Assembly (NCBI GenBank): GCA_002494125.1
Contig: DLBD01000117.1
Coordinates: 1 to 5,618 of the forward strand
Direction: 5' to 3'
Source: Ruminococcaceae bacterium UBA7030
GTDB taxonomy: Bacteria > Bacillota > Clostridia > Oscillospirales > Acutalibacteraceae
DNA length: 5,618 nucleotides
Both the position numbers and the translations under genes were made by a program. Position 1 is the first letter of the stretch. The number at the start of each line of letters is the position of its first letter. Shown here piece by piece: positions 5,190 to 5,618 of this stretch. The notes below the pieces were generated by a model, which was not told where the DNA came from, did not search any database, and saw nothing but the letters and a program-made list of their open reading frames with translations.

Positions 5190-5618
5190 ATGATTTATTC
5201 ACACGAAGTTGAAACAATGTGTCCTGTAACTCAGGGCGTTGCTCATGGCGCAGCTCCGATTCCCGAGGAGGCAAAATGGGTTAAGGCAAAAGAGATTAAA
5301 GACATCTCAGGCTTTACACACGGCATTGGCTGGTGCGCACCTCAGCAGGGCACCTGCAAGCTTACACTTAATGTAAAAGAGGGCGTTATACAGGAGGCTC
5401 TTGTTGAAACAATCGGTTGTTCGGGAATGACTCATTCAGCTGCTATGGCGTCTGAAATTCTTCCGGGCAGAACAATTCTTGAAGCTCTTAACACTGACCT
5501 TGTTTGCGATGCAATCAACACAGCTATGAGAGAGCTTTTCCTCCAGATTGTTTACGGCCGTACACAGAGCGCATTTTCAGAGGACGGTCTTGTTATCGGT
5601 GCAGGTCTTGAAGATCTC
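5190..5618 (+). CDS. NifU/IscU-like iron-sulfur cluster scaffold protein, 3' end outside the window
   Basis: The reading frame is open from ATG 5190 to the window edge (143 codons seen). AAGGAG (5176-5181) is 8 bases upstream, which sets the start. The stretch VETIGCSGMTHSAAMASEI, with C77, followed by LPGRTILEAL, resembles the second-cysteine region of IscU/NifU scaffolds (GC..A.AS...TE..KGK). WCAPQQGTC gives C49 and C56, and C106 lies near the position of the third ligand; C11 is additional. Family members hold a nascent Fe-S cluster for transfer to apo-proteins in the cytoplasm. The aspartate that follows the first ligand cysteine in IscU is not evident, so cluster ligation may differ. I associate this Cys-rich form with Clostridia, where I recall it annotated as an Fe-S assembly scaffold, but the truncation prevents a check of the C-terminal part. 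It diverges from the PqqD-like gene. Confidence 0.7.
   Translation, partial: MIYSHEVETMCPVTQGVAHGAAPIPEEAKWVKAKEIKDISGFTHGIGWCAPQQGTCKLTLNVKEGVIQEALVETIGCSGMTHSAAMASEILPGRTILEALNTDLVCDAINTAMRELFLQIVYGRTQSAFSEDGLVIGAGLEDL

Noticed and set aside
1..5618. Search for tRNA, rRNA, CRISPR repeats, insertion sequences and attachment sites
   Set aside because: No cloverleaf, regularly spaced repeats, transposase motifs or terminal inverted repeats were seen; the window reads as ordinary chromosomal DNA.

Overview
The window looks like chromosomal DNA of a low-to-moderate GC Gram-positive bacterium, most likely a gut-type Clostridia (Ruminococcaceae/Oscillospiraceae-like). The evidence is a dlt-type cell-envelope acylation operon, SigA-like promoters with near-consensus boxes, strong purine-rich ribosome binding sites, very AT-rich intergenic DNA, and a cysteine-rich NifU-like protein of a kind I associate with Clostridia. 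The species cannot be named from the sequence alone.

Layout. Positions 1-78 hold two consecutive intrinsic-terminator hairpins; the second touches the stop codon of the last operon gene. Positions 79-4525, all on the minus strand, form a compact four-gene operon transcribed in the order dltA-like adenylation enzyme, dltC-like carrier protein, dltB-like MBOAT membrane acyltransferase, and a membrane-anchored SGNH-hydrolase-like protein in the dltD position. Its intergenic gaps are 18, 23 and 11 bases. A strong promoter (TTGATT-17-TATAAT) lies just upstream, embedded in a perfect 10-bp-arm dyad. Next, also on the minus strand, is a small stand-alone PqqD-like (RiPP recognition element) gene with its own promoter. 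A divergent intergenic region of about 220 bases separates it from a plus-strand gene for a NifU/IscU-like iron-sulfur scaffold protein that runs off the right edge.

How the genes work together. In the classical Dlt system DltA adenylates D-alanine and loads it on the phosphopantetheine arm of DltC. DltB moves the acyl group across the membrane, and DltD helps pass it to teichoic acid. The same four roles are present here, but the cassette departs from the textbook form. The gene order is A-C-B-D and no dltX is visible. The MBOAT is of AlgI-like length. The last gene looks like a general SGNH partner of MBOAT enzymes rather than a standard DltD. By my alignment from memory, the adenylation enzyme lacks both the aspartate that normally holds the substrate amino group and the cysteine linked to D-alanine choice. 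The system may therefore load something other than D-alanine, or decorate a different polymer. The PqqD-like and Fe-S genes have their own promoters and no evident functional link to the operon.
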